Source: an uncultured Tidjanibacter sp. (GTDB lineage Bacteria > Bacteroidota > Bacteroidia > Bacteroidales > Rikenellaceae). Taken from it: a stretch of 64,000 nt of DNA. Positions 53,786 to 63,657 of the stretch are shown piece after piece. The notes under the pieces are model-generated. The model was given only the letters and a program-made list of their open reading frames with translations. It made no database searches and was not told the origin of the DNA. Made by a program: the position numbers and the translations under genes. The stretch spans positions 43,000 to 106,999 of the forward strand of contig CANTVF010000008.1 of assembly GCA_947852905.1 (NCBI GenBank), given 5' to 3'. Position 1 is the stretch's first letter. Each line of letters starts with the position of its first letter.

Positions 53786-55990
53786 ATGTCCCAACAAACG
53801 GCAAAGGGAAACAAGTCCAATCCCCACCAGCAAAGCATCAAAAAGAGCATCATGTCCCGCGTGCGGGTACTGTATGTTCTTTTCGCCTTTATTGCCGTAG
53901 CCATATTCGTCATGATACTGCTTACGCAGTACGGCCCGAACGGTACTCCGCTACGCAACCGTTCCGACCTGAAGTGTTACAAGACCATCGAAATGCCCGC
54001 TTCGCGCGGCAACATATACTCCCACGACGGACGCATACTCGCTACCGACTCCCCGTCCTATCATATCTTCCTTGACTTCACCGTACTAGACATGAGCGAG
54101 GAGGAGTTCGCTGCGCAGGCGAGAATACTCGCCGACAGTCTCAGCCGTGTCATTCCGGAATATTCGTCATCCTTCTTCCTCAACCGCCTGCGCGAAATAC
54201 GCACCAAAGCTCTGCGCGGCGGACCGGGCAGCCAGAGTCAGCGCCTGATACGACAGACCGTCAACCAGATACAACTGGACCGTATGTGCACATTTCCCAT
54301 TTTCAACAAGGGACGTCTCGGAGGCGGCTTCATCTACACGCAGGACTCGGAGCGTTACAAACCGTTCGGCACCCTTGCAGCGCGCACGCTCGGCAAACCG
54401 GGCGAGTTCGGCCTCGAAGCGTCGTTCAACGACGAACTGTCAGGCAAGGACGGCCACAATCTGTGCGTGCGTCTCGTACGCGACGTATGGGTACCCGTAG
54501 TCGACAAAAACAACGTGGAGGCAGTCAACGGACGCGACCTGATAACCACAATAGACGTCAACATGCAGGACATAGTGGAAAGCGAACTGCGCAAACAGAT
54601 ACTCTCAAAGAACGCGACATGCGGTACTGCCGTCATCATGGAAGTGGCTACGGGCGAGATACGCGCCATCTCCAACCTTACGCGATACGGCTCTACCGTC
54701 CGCGACGACATCAACCATGCCATAACCATGCGCTGTGAGCCGGGCTCCACATTCAAGCTCGTCTCGCTCATGGCCTTGCTCGATGAAGCCGGCTACGATC
54801 TCGATTATCCGGTGGACTGCACCGAAAACGGTCGGTATTATTACCAGCTCAAACCCGGCGGCCGCAAATATCTCGTGGAGGATTCGCATGCCGTAGGCAC
54901 GGACGCCACCCTGCTCGATGTCATGGAACAGTCATCGAATATAGGGTTCGTGAAGGTGATAGACGCAGAATATCACGATGAACCCGAACGTTTCGTTGAC
55001 TTCGTAAATTCGCTGGGACTTAACCGCGCTGTAGATATTCAACTCTCCGGCGGACTGAAACCGATCATCAAGGATCCCCGCCGGAAAAAGGAAACCGCCT
55101 GGGACGCCATATCTCTCATGAAAATGTCCTACGGCTATGCCGTCGAGGTCACCCCTATGCACACACTGATGCTCTATAACGCCGTAGCCAACGACGGACG
55201 AATGGTGGAGCCTAAACTCGTCAACGCCATAATGGAGAACGGCCATGTCGTGGAACGTTTCGATACCGAAACCGTCAACAGGAAAATATGCAGCGATCAT
55301 ACGCTGAAAGAGGTGCGTCGCGCCCTCGAAGGCGTCGTCGAACACGGCACAGGCTCTCTGATGAAAAATCCGAACTACAAGGTGGCAGGCAAAACGGGTA
55401 CCGCACAGGTGGCCATGAAAAACAGAGGATATTCCGACGCAAAGGGAGGTCGCGACTATTTGGCGACGTTCGTCGGCTATTTTCCTGCCGACAAGCCGCG
55501 ATATACATGTATCGTGGCTATCAAAACCTATTACGGTCCCGGCAACCGTAACTCCTTCTACGGCGCTTCGCTGGCGGCGCCGGCATTCAAGGCAATAGCC
55601 GACAGGGTATTCGCCCTCGAAGCAGATTGGCACGCCCCTTTGGGCAAAGACGAAAGCACGGCGATAGCGGACGTAAAGGGAGGCAATCTGCAAGAGATAC
55701 GCACGGCATCCGGACGGCTTTCGGTACCTGCCGACGTAAGCCGGCGCGAAAGGGGCTGGGGTACGACCACTACCGACTCGCTGGAAGTCGCGGTACGCCC
55801 TATACACCCGGTGCGCGACACCATGCCTTCGGTGAAGGGCATGGCGCTCAAGGACGCTTTGTTCCTGCTGGAAAGTCAGGGATTGCGCGTACATTTCACC
55901 GGCAAGGGAAAGGTAACGTCGCAATCCATACGCGCCGGATCGCGCATACATGAAGGCGATGCCGTCACCCTTACCCTAAGACCCAACTGA
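53786..55990 (+). CDS. ftsI: Septal peptidoglycan transpeptidase (PBP3/FtsI type)
   Basis: A 734-residue class B penicillin-binding protein. It has an N-terminal membrane anchor (VLYVLFAFIAVAIFVMILL, about residues 28-50), a dimerisation region with EMPASRGNIYSHDGRILATD, and a transpeptidase domain. The catalytic Ser-Lys is in CEPGSTFKLVSLMALLDEAG, the SxN motif in VMEQSSNIGFVK, and KTG in VAGKTGTAQVAM. A C-terminal PASTA domain (about 670-734, MALKDALFLLESQGLRV) is present. It cross-links septal wall with FtsW. An internal start at MSRVRVLYVLF is possible. Confidence 0.95.
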   Translation: MSQQTAKGNKSNPHQQSIKKSIMSRVRVLYVLFAFIAVAIFVMILLTQYGPNGTPLRNRSDLKCYKTIEMPASRGNIYSHDGRILATDSPSYHIFLDFTVLDMSEEEFAAQARILADSLSRVIPEYSSSFFLNRLREIRTKALRGGPGSQSQRLIRQTVNQIQLDRMCTFPIFNKGRLGGGFIYTQDSERYKPFGTLAARTLGKPGEFGLEASFNDELSGKDGHNLCVRLVRDVWVPVVDKNNVEAVNGRDLITTIDVNMQDIVESELRKQILSKNATCGTAVIMEVATGEIRAISNLTRYGSTVRDDINHAITMRCEPGSTFKLVSLMALLDEAGYDLDYPVDCTENGRYYYQLKPGGRKYLVEDSHAVGTDATLLDVMEQSSNIGFVKVIDAEYHDEPERFVDFVNSLGLNRAVDIQLSGGLKPIIKDPRRKKETAWDAISLMKMSYGYAVEVTPMHTLMLYNAVANDGRMVEPKLVNAIMENGHVVERFDTETVNRKICSDHTLKEVRRALEGVVEHGTGSLMKNPNYKVAGKTGTAQVAMKNRGYSDAKGGRDYLATFVGYFPADKPRYTCIVAIKTYYGPGNRNSFYGASLAAPAFKAIADRVFALEADWHAPLGKDESTAIADVKGGNLQEIRTASGRLSVPADVSRRERGWGTTTTDSLEVAVRPIHPVRDTMPSVKGMALKDALFLLESQGLRVHFTGKGKVTSQSIRAGSRIHEGDAVTLTLRPN

Positions 55991-56353
55991 CCTGTCCGAA
56001 TCCGTCTCTACAGACGAAAAACGGACGACGAAAGGAACGTAGCCGAAAGTGTTGTGACGTACGGTAAATAATGAAAGGTGGCCGATCGCTTTTTGTGGTA
56101 ATCGAACAATGCATTAGCCGTGTTTGCCCGTGCGACTCGACATACAGCTATATCGCATAGCGTAACCGGCTCAGGCTTCAACGAAGACGAAGACAACCGT
56201 AACGCCCCGACGACAGGCTACATGAAAACAGACTGACAACGAAACGAACATATACGATACGGACACATAGACCGAAAAACGACGGAAATACCCTCATTGC
56301 GGCAACCGTCGGCCGCGAAACAGTAACGGAACGAAAGCATAACAGCAAAAAAT
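55991..56353. other. Wide spacer between ftsI and murE
   Basis: About 360 bp without a supportable gene or terminator. It may carry a promoter for murE, but no clear box was recognised. Confidence 0.4.
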
Positions 56354-57808
56354 ATGAAACTGACAGATCTTACCTCTGACATAGAAATCACCGGAAAAGC
56401 GGGCGCCGCCGATGCGGACATATCGTCGCTCGGATTCGACTCGCGCAACATAGGTAAAGGCGGATTGTTTTTCGCAGTGCGCGGCACGGCAGGCGACGGT
56501 CACGACTACATAGCCTCGGCTACGGAACACGGCGCTTCGGCGGTCGTATGCGAACGGCTCCCGGAACGCATCGACGAAAACATTGCCTATATCACCGTCG
56601 CCGACAGCGCCGCAGCCGTAGGCCTCATAGCCTCACGTTTCTACGGCTATCCGAGCAGACACCTGAAACTCGTCGGCGTAACAGGCACCAACGGCAAAAC
56701 GACGACCGCCACCCTCCTGTACGACATGTTCCGCGGCCTCGGCTACAAGGCGGGTCTCATATCTACCGTCGTATACAAGATCGACGAAGAGGAGCGTACC
56801 TCCACCCACACCACTCCCGACGCCATACGTCTCAACGCCATGCTGGCCGAAATGGTAGAACGCGGCTGCGACTACTGCTTCATGGAGGTCAGTTCGCACA
56901 GCATAGTACAGGAGCGTATCGCTGGACTTCATTTCGCAGGAGGCATCTTCACCAACATAACCCACGAACACCTCGACTACCACGGCACGTTCGCCGAATA
57001 CATAAAAGCCAAAAAACGTTTCTTCGACACCCTGCCTCAGGACGCATTCGCACTCGTCAATGCCGACGACCGTAACGGCAACGTCATGGTGCAGAACACG
57101 GCAGGCAAAGTCAGCACATACGCCCTGCAACGTTTTGCCGACTTCCCTTGCCGCATCATCGAAAACACGCCCGAAGGCATGCAACTCGAATTGGAGGGGC
57201 GACAGGTGTGGACACGTTTTCTGGGACGTTTCAACGCCTACAACCTCGCGGCAGTCTACGGCGCGGCACGGCTGCTGGGCGCCGACCGCGACGAAGTGTT
57301 GCGTATACTCAGCACACTACGACCGGTTAACGGCCGTTTCGACACGCTCCATTCCCCCGCAGGCATCACCGCCATAATAGACTATGCCCACACGCCCGAT
57401 GCGCTGAAGAACGTGATCGACACCGTGAACGAACTGCGCAACGGCGCCGGACGCCTCATCGTGGTCGTCGGATGCGGCGGCGACCGCGACCGGACTAAAC
57501 GCCCTGTAATGGCCGACATAGCGCTGCAAGGCGCCGACATCGCCATATTTACCTCGGACAATCCGCGCCACGAAGATCCGGATGCCATACTGCACGAAAT
57601 GACTGCGCACCTTACGGTATCCAACAAATGGCTCGCCATAACCGACCGTCGTCAGGCAATCCGTACCGCAGCCACCATAGCGACCAAAGGCGACTACATA
57701 CTCATCGCCGGCAAGGGCCACGAGACATACCAGATCACCGGCGATGTCAAAAGCCATTTCGACGACAAGGAGGAAGCGCGCACGGCACTCGGCATGGACA
57801 ACGCATAA
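56354..57808 (+). CDS. murE: UDP-MurNAc-tripeptide synthetase, meso-diaminopimelate-adding type
   Basis: A 484-residue Mur ligase that adds the third residue to UDP-MurNAc-L-Ala-D-Glu. The ATP loop is GVTGTNGKTTTATLLYDM (about residues 111-127). The middle shows TTPDAIRLNAMLAEM and SSHSIVQERIAG. The late TSDNPRHEDPDAIL contains DNPR, the signature of meso-DAP use rather than lysine. A short N-terminal UDP-binding domain precedes the ATP domain. Preceded by a 360-bp spacer, followed by mraY 183 bp later. Confidence 0.96.
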   Translation: MKLTDLTSDIEITGKAGAADADISSLGFDSRNIGKGGLFFAVRGTAGDGHDYIASATEHGASAVVCERLPERIDENIAYITVADSAAAVGLIASRFYGYPSRHLKLVGVTGTNGKTTTATLLYDMFRGLGYKAGLISTVVYKIDEEERTSTHTTPDAIRLNAMLAEMVERGCDYCFMEVSSHSIVQERIAGLHFAGGIFTNITHEHLDYHGTFAEYIKAKKRFFDTLPQDAFALVNADDRNGNVMVQNTAGKVSTYALQRFADFPCRIIENTPEGMQLELEGRQVWTRFLGRFNAYNLAAVYGAARLLGADRDEVLRILSTLRPVNGRFDTLHSPAGITAIIDYAHTPDALKNVIDTVNELRNGAGRLIVVVGCGGDRDRTKRPVMADIALQGADIAIFTSDNPRHEDPDAILHEMTAHLTVSNKWLAITDRRQAIRTAATIATKGDYILIAGKGHETYQITGDVKSHFDDKEEARTALGMDNA

Positions 57809-57991
57809 AACCGCAGCCGCGCGCCTGACGCCATTACCCTTCCGTTAACAAAGCTCATACCGCCCGACACAACCGGCTGCCGGACAATCCATTGCGTAAT
57901 TAACCGATTATTTGGACGGAATCCCGGCAAAATAAGCTAATTTTACACTCGATTCCGACTACGGAAAGTTGTACGATTCAAACGAATATCA

Positions 57992-59281
57992 ATGCTTTAC
58001 TCTTTACTCGAATATCTCGAACGACATTTCGATTTCCCCGGAGCGGGACTTTTCCAATATCTGTCGTTCCGCTCCGTATGCGCCATCATAGTCGCGCTGC
58101 TTATCGGCGCCATTTTCGGTCGCAGAATTATCAGAATGCTGCAACGCCGGCAGATAGGCGAAGAAATACGTAACCTCGGCCTCGCCGGACAAATGGAAAA
58201 ACGGGGCACGCCCACTATGGGAGGTCTCATCATACTCGGCGCCATGCTGATCCCAGTCCTTCTGTTCTGCGACCTCGGCAACATATACGTACAACTGCTC
58301 ATCGTGGCCTCCGTATGGCTCGGCATAATAGGTTTCGCCGACGATTATATAAAGGTATTCCGCAAACACAAGGAGGGGCTGAAAGGCAAATTCAAGGTGA
58401 TCGGACAAGTGGGACTGGGAATAATAGTCGGAACCACGATGTGCTTCAGCAAAGACATCGTGGTTATGGAGAAAACCACGGCACAACACGCCACAATTAT
58501 CTCCGCCGAAACGGATACCGCCTCTGCCGGCGACCCTGCCATGGAGGTATACGACAACAAGGGAAAGGCACACGCGCCGAGTATCGGGACTGAAAAACAC
58601 AAGACGGCCAAAACGACAATACCGTTCGTGAAAAACAACGAGTTCGACTACCACTGGCTCGTCCCGACCGACAAATCGTGGGGCGATGCCGTAACGTGGA
58701 TCATATACATTCTCGTGGCCATATTCATCATCACGGCAGTCTCTAACGGCGCCAACCTTACCGACGGCCTCGACGGTCTGGCCACAGGCGTCTCTGCGGT
58801 CATAATGGTAGTCATGGGTGCGTTCGCATATCTGTCGGGTAACATAATATACTCCGACTATCTGAACATAATGTATATTCCGGGCAGCGGAGAACTTACC
58901 GTATTCGCCGCCGCACTCGTCGGAGCACTTATAGGTTTCCTGTGGTACAACTGTTTTCCGGCTCAGGTATTCATGGGCGACACAGGCAGTCTCGCCCTCG
59001 GAGGCATCATAGCCGTCTTCGCCCTGCTGCTGCGCAAGGAACTGCTGCTGCCTCTGCTATGCGGCGTATTCCTCGTGGAAGCCGTATCGTCCATGATACA
59101 GGTATCATACTTCAGATATACCAAACGACGCTACGGCGAAGGCCGCCGATATTTCCTCATGGCGCCCATACACCACCATTACCAAAAGAAAGGCATTCCG
59201 GAGAATAAGATAGTCGTAAGGTTCTGGATCGTCCAGATACTCCTCGCGGCGCTCACATTAGTAACCCTCAAAATACGATAA
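57992..59281 (+). CDS. mraY: Phospho-N-acetylmuramoyl-pentapeptide transferase
   Basis: A 429-residue polytopic enzyme that makes lipid I from UDP-MurNAc-pentapeptide and undecaprenyl phosphate. Membrane helices surround the motifs [13 protein letters not shown] and [16 protein letters not shown], the later [15 protein letters not shown], and [16 protein letters not shown] with the catalytic Asp, plus [12 protein letters not shown] near the end. A loop of about 70 residues (residues 160-225) lengthens it relative to the roughly 360-residue enterobacterial form, which I believe is usual in Bacteroidales. Confidence 0.97.
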   Translation: MLYSLLEYLERHFDFPGAGLFQYLSFRSVCAIIVALLIGAIFGRRIIRMLQRRQIGEEIRNLGLAGQMEKRGTPTMGGLIILGAMLIPVLLFCDLGNIYVQLLIVASVWLGIIGFADDYIKVFRKHKEGLKGKFKVIGQVGLGIIVGTTMCFSKDIVVMEKTTAQHATIISAETDTASAGDPAMEVYDNKGKAHAPSIGTEKHKTAKTTIPFVKNNEFDYHWLVPTDKSWGDAVTWIIYILVAIFIITAVSNGANLTDGLDGLATGVSAVIMVVMGAFAYLSGNIIYSDYLNIMYIPGSGELTVFAAALVGALIGFLWYNCFPAQVFMGDTGSLALGGIIAVFALLLRKELLLPLLCGVFLVEAVSSMIQVSYFRYTKRRYGEGRRYFLMAPIHHHYQKKGIPENKIVVRFWIVQILLAALTLVTLKIR

Positions 59282-59286
59282 CGACC

Positions 59287-60744
59287 ATGAAAGCGATAGT
59301 TCTGGGCGGAGGCGAAAGCGGATACGGCTCCGCAGTACTGGCCAAGGTCAAAGGTTGGGAGGTGTTCCTCTCGGACAACGGCAGGATAGATCCACGGTAC
59401 AGTTCGGTACTCGACCGTTACGGCATCGAATACGAACAGGGAGGGCACACTGTAGAACGTCTCATGGATGCCGACATAGCCGTGAAAAGTCCCGGTATAC
59501 CCGATACGGCTCCCATAGTCGTGCAGTTGCGGGAAAAGGGGATACCTGTAATCTCGGAAATAGAGTTCGCAGGACGTTACACCAAAGGGAAAACCATCTG
59601 CATAACCGGTTCCAACGGCAAGACCACGACCACGACCATTGTGGGAGAAATACTCAATGCTGCCGGATACGACTCGGCCGTAGGCGGCAACATCGGCGAG
59701 AGTTTCGCCTATACGGTGGCTACCGCCGACAAGGAATGGTACGTTTTGGAACTTAGCAGTTTCCAGCTGGACGGCATCGTGGATTTCCGTCCCGACATAG
59801 CCGTCATCACCAACATCACACCAGATCATCTGGACCGTTACGGTTACGATTTTCAGAACTACATAGACAGCAAATTCCGCATCATCATGAACCAACGGCC
59901 GGAAGACTATTTCATCTACAGCAACGACAACATGGTCATGGGACGCGAAATAGCGTTGAGGTTGCCCGGAATGCAAAGATTGCCGTTTTCAGCCAAAACC
60001 ATGCCCGGCTGCATGACCTCCGACGTAGACGACGTAACGCGTGAAGGCACAACCAACAGATTCCGCACACCGGAAACCATGAACGAACACAGCGTACCGG
60101 TAATCGACGACGTCACCACGCACATCTACCCCGGAGCATTCCCAATGACCGGTAACCGGTTCCGCGCCACGGTAGACGACCGCTCGGTTATCGTAGACCT
60201 TTCACGCATGCAGATACACGGCCTGCACAACGTATACAACGCCATGGCCGCCGCACTCGCCGCACTCGCCGCAGGCGTCGACGCCGATACCATAACTTCG
60301 GTATTGTACGGTTTCCGTGGCGTCGAACACCGCATGGAGCCTGCCGGAGAGGTCGACGGCGTCAGATATATAAACGACTCCAAAGGTACCAACGTAGACT
60401 CCACATGGTACGCGCTGGACAGCATGACACGCCCTACGGTGTGGATCGCCGGCGGCACGGACAAGGGCAACAATTACGACACGCTCCGGGAACTCGCCTC
60501 CTGCAAGGTCAAGGCGCTCGTCTGCATGGGCGTGGACAACGGCAAACTGCTCGACAGTTTCCGCGACGTGGTACCTGAAATATACGACACGCACTCCATG
60601 GAGGAAGCTATGCGGATATGCCGCAAAATAGCCGTTCCGGGCGATACGGTACTGCTTTCGCCGGCATGCGCGAGCTTCGACCTGTTCAAAAATTACGAAG
60701 ACCGCGGACGACAGTTCAAAGCCGCCGTCGCAGCCATGAAGTAA
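59287..60744 (+). CDS. murD: UDP-N-acetylmuramoylalanine-D-glutamate ligase
   Basis: A 485-residue Mur ligase adding D-glutamate to UDP-MurNAc-L-Ala. It has an N-terminal UMP-binding Rossmann part (MKAIVLGGGESGYGSAVLA), the ATP loop ITGSNGKTTTTTIVGEIL (about residues 106-123), VLELSSFQLDGI, TNITPDHLDRYG, and the late INDSKGTNVDSTWYAL and WIAGGTDKGNNYDTL. About 50 residues (roughly 240-290, rich in Thr, Asp and Arg) extend it beyond the usual 440-450. It starts 5 bp after mraY. Confidence 0.96.
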   Translation: MKAIVLGGGESGYGSAVLAKVKGWEVFLSDNGRIDPRYSSVLDRYGIEYEQGGHTVERLMDADIAVKSPGIPDTAPIVVQLREKGIPVISEIEFAGRYTKGKTICITGSNGKTTTTTIVGEILNAAGYDSAVGGNIGESFAYTVATADKEWYVLELSSFQLDGIVDFRPDIAVITNITPDHLDRYGYDFQNYIDSKFRIIMNQRPEDYFIYSNDNMVMGREIALRLPGMQRLPFSAKTMPGCMTSDVDDVTREGTTNRFRTPETMNEHSVPVIDDVTTHIYPGAFPMTGNRFRATVDDRSVIVDLSRMQIHGLHNVYNAMAAALAALAAGVDADTITSVLYGFRGVEHRMEPAGEVDGVRYINDSKGTNVDSTWYALDSMTRPTVWIAGGTDKGNNYDTLRELASCKVKALVCMGVDNGKLLDSFRDVVPEIYDTHSMEEAMRICRKIAVPGDTVLLSPACASFDLFKNYEDRGRQFKAAVAAMK

Positions 60745-60761
60745 GCCCTCGCCAACACAAG

Positions 60762-62450
60762 ATGAACGACGACAGGCACAAATACGACGACAACTGCTTT
60801 ACGGACGACGAAAACGCCGCCCGCGATCTGTTGCGCGACATCAATTCCGGCAAACAGAGCACCGGCGACCGGCATGAAGCCCCGCACGCACAAAGCGTCG
60901 ATACCGCCGGTCGGAACGAAAATTCCGAAGGACAAAGATCTGTCCGCCCGCAGCGCGAGGGCAACGGAAACCGCAAGCTCAAAAGCGGGCGCACGGGAGA
61001 AAAACATACCACAGCCGAAGTATTCGACACCATACGCCGTACAATCCCCGACGAATGGGTAGAAGCCGGCAGCGAAACAATGCGCACGGTAGGAGCCGAA
61101 GCGAAAAAACTCTCCGAAGCGGGAATGAAGCTGGGGCGCAAAGCCAAAAAGAAGAGCCGCCGCTGGATAGACGCCATTTTCGGAGGCGACAAGGTGTTGT
61201 GGACGATCATCATCGCGCTGCTCATATTCTCCATGTTGCTGACGTTTTCGGCAACGGTCTACAAGCCCGGCGGTACGCCGACGGCCAAGCTCATCAACCA
61301 ACTGGTCTTCATCTTCGCAGGTATCGGTGCACTGCTCGTGGTACACGTCGTCAAATACCAATTCTACGGCCGCATAGCCAGTGCCGTATTCTATGTGGGA
61401 CTTATACTCACCGTCCTCGCCATGCTTATCGGTCCCGAAGGGGCGGGAGCGCGACGCGACCTCGACATTCCTTTAGTGCATATCCGTTTCCAGCCTTTCG
61501 AGATTCTGAAAATCGGATTGATAATGGTACTGGCCAAACAACTAGCACGGCGCCAGAAAAACATAGAGAATACCCCCATACTGCCGAGCTTTAACCCTGT
61601 TTCGTGGCGGGACGATGCACAGGGCAACGTCGACATAATACGCAATGAAACCATTCCCGTCCTCGGTCCCATAGTCGTAACCTGTATCGTGACGTTCTTT
61701 TCGGTGGGCAACTCCACCACGCTCATAATAGCCACGACCTGCCTGGTGATGCTCTTCATAGGACGTGTCAGAATGGCCGACCTCGGCAAAATCGTGGGGG
61801 CTGCCGCGATAGGAGCCGTTATACTCTTCGCCGCAGGATTCGGACGAAGTTCCACGGGTCTGAGCCGTATGGCGAGTTTCAAACCGGACATGATAACGAA
61901 ACACTCGCGGCTGAACAGCGACAGTATAGAGATATACGCCTACCCGGATATAATAACCGAAACCGGCAAACGCATACCGGCCGAATCGAACCAGTCCATA
62001 AACGCCAAAATGTCTATAGCGTCGGGAGGTTTTTTCGGCAAGGGCCCCGGCATGAGTACCCACCGTTCCAATCTGGAGGAAGCCGAGAAAGACTTCGCCT
62101 ACGCCTTCATCATCGAGGAGTACGGCGCGTTGGGGGGCCTCATAATACTTATGCTCTACCTGTGGTTCTTCTTCCGCACCATACAGATATTCAAGAAGTG
62201 CGGGACGGCTTTCCCGAGCCTTCTCGTCCTCGGCCTCGGCCTCATGGTCGAACTACAGGCCATGATACACATGCTCGTCTCCGTAGCCCTGTTCCCCATA
62301 ACGGGACAGCAGCTGCCGCTGATAAGCAAGGGTGGCTCATCGCTCGTCTTCACGCTCATGGCCATGGGCATGATTCTCGGAGTGAGCCGCCAGACCTCGG
62401 AACGAACGCTCGACAACCCCAAAGGCGAATCGTTGCTCGAAAAGGGTTGA
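60762..62450 (+). CDS. ftsW: FtsW-type septal peptidoglycan polymerase with long N-terminal extension
   Basis: A 562-residue SEDS protein. The first 140 residues are charged and probably disordered (MNDDRHKYDDNCFTDDENAA), with a basic stretch KLGRKAKKKSRRW just before the membrane. Ten or so helices follow, with TVYKPGGTPTAKLINQLVFI, LDIPLVHIRFQPFEILKIG, the FFGKGPGMSTHRSNLEEAEKD loop that carries active residues, and FPITGQQLPLISKGGSSLVF. SEDS polymerases extend glycan strands with FtsI. The start at 60762 lies 18 bp after murD. The extension is longer than usual for FtsW. Confidence 0.93.
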   Translation: MNDDRHKYDDNCFTDDENAARDLLRDINSGKQSTGDRHEAPHAQSVDTAGRNENSEGQRSVRPQREGNGNRKLKSGRTGEKHTTAEVFDTIRRTIPDEWVEAGSETMRTVGAEAKKLSEAGMKLGRKAKKKSRRWIDAIFGGDKVLWTIIIALLIFSMLLTFSATVYKPGGTPTAKLINQLVFIFAGIGALLVVHVVKYQFYGRIASAVFYVGLILTVLAMLIGPEGAGARRDLDIPLVHIRFQPFEILKIGLIMVLAKQLARRQKNIENTPILPSFNPVSWRDDAQGNVDIIRNETIPVLGPIVVTCIVTFFSVGNSTTLIIATTCLVMLFIGRVRMADLGKIVGAAAIGAVILFAAGFGRSSTGLSRMASFKPDMITKHSRLNSDSIEIYAYPDIITETGKRIPAESNQSINAKMSIASGGFFGKGPGMSTHRSNLEEAEKDFAYAFIIEEYGALGGLIILMLYLWFFFRTIQIFKKCGTAFPSLLVLGLGLMVELQAMIHMLVSVALFPITGQQLPLISKGGSSLVFTLMAMGMILGVSRQTSERTLDNPKGESLLEKG

Positions 62451-62538
62451 CGACCGACCCCGTCCGAAAATACGATACCCTTTACTGACTACCGGACAGT
62501 TGCACCCGGTTACGAACCTTAATGAAAAACCTATAAAC

Positions 62539-63657
62539 ATGGAAGACCGTAAACTCAAAATCATACTAAGCGGCGGCGGCACCGGAGGACACATATATCC
62601 GGCCGTTGCCGTAGCCGAAGCCCTGAAACACAAAACCGACGGCACGGTAGAAATACTGTTCGTGGGAGCGCTTGGCAAAATGGAAATGGAGAAACTACCC
62701 GCGCTCGGCTACCGTGTGGTAGGACTGCCTGTGGCCGGACTGCAACGTAAAGTGTCCCTACAAAACCTCGCGTTGCCTTTCAAAGTCATGAAAAGCATAC
62801 GGGAAGCCCGCCGCACCATACGCGAATTCGGAGCCGACGCCGTAGCCGGATTCGGAGGATATGCGAGCGCACCGGTACTGTGGGCTGCACAACGCATGGG
62901 TATACCCACCCTGATACAGGAGCAGAACTCTTTCGCCGGGGTGACCAACAAGATTCTGGGACGAAAGGCAAAGAAAATATGCGTAGCCTACGACGGCATG
63001 GAACGCTTCTTCCCTGCCGACAAAATAGTATTCACCGGCAATCCGCTCCGCGGCAATTTCGCCGAAGCAGCCCCCGTCGACAAGGCACGCAACCATTTCG
63101 GCCTTAAGAACGGCATGCCCACTCTGCTGATAGTCGGAGGCAGTCTCGGAACGAGGACGTTGAACGAAGCCATGAAACACTACGTGACAAGTCTCGAAGG
63201 CCGTCCGAGTCCGGTGCAGATCATATGGCAGACGGGCAAATACTACGAAAAGGAGATGAACGCATTCATGGAAGGCCGCAACGCCGAGGGTATATGGCGC
63301 GGCGCATTCATAGACCGCATGGATTATGCCTACTCGGCCGCCGACGTCGTCATATCCCGTTCGGGCGCAGGAAGCGTTTCGGAACTGTCGCTCGCAGGCA
63401 AGGCCGTAATTTTCGTACCTTCGCCCAATGTGGCCGAAGACCACCAGACAAAAAACGCCAAAGCGCTGTCCGACAAGGGTGCTGCAATGCTGGTACCGGA
63501 CGACAGGGCTGTCGCGGAAGCTATCCCCACGGCAGTAGAGCTTCTCGGCGACGAATCCCGCCGCCGCAGTTTGGAGACGGAAATACGCAAATTCGCCACT
63601 CCCCGTGCCGCCGCCGACGTAGCCGACGAAATATTGCGTCTGATACAGAAACCGTAA
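62539..63657 (+). CDS. murG: UDP-N-acetylglucosamine-N-acetylmuramyl-(pentapeptide) pyrophosphoryl-undecaprenol GlcNAc transferase
   Basis: A 372-residue GT-B glycosyltransferase that turns lipid I into lipid II at the inner membrane. The N-terminal loop ILSGGGTGGHIYPAVAVAEA, the membrane-facing GFGGYASAPVLWAAQRMGIP, and PTLIQEQNSFAGVTNKILG are present; the C-terminal domain has VGGSLGTRTLNEAM, the nucleotide motif SRSGAGSVSELSLAGKAVIF, and VAEDHQTKNAKALSDKGAAM. The ATG at 62539 (MEDRKLKIILSGGG) is chosen over the in-frame one at 62500. Confidence 0.96.
   Translation: MEDRKLKIILSGGGTGGHIYPAVAVAEALKHKTDGTVEILFVGALGKMEMEKLPALGYRVVGLPVAGLQRKVSLQNLALPFKVMKSIREARRTIREFGADAVAGFGGYASAPVLWAAQRMGIPTLIQEQNSFAGVTNKILGRKAKKICVAYDGMERFFPADKIVFTGNPLRGNFAEAAPVDKARNHFGLKNGMPTLLIVGGSLGTRTLNEAMKHYVTSLEGRPSPVQIIWQTGKYYEKEMNAFMEGRNAEGIWRGAFIDRMDYAYSAADVVISRSGAGSVSELSLAGKAVIFVPSPNVAEDHQTKNAKALSDKGAAMLVPDDRAVAEAIPTAVELLGDESRRRSLETEIRKFATPRAAADVADEILRLIQKP

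Noticed and set aside
53519..53833. Hydrophobic minus-strand frame in the ftsL-ftsI spacer
   Set aside because: Overlaps the ftsI start on the opposite strand and lacks any promoter or homology pattern; hydrophobicity comes from base composition.
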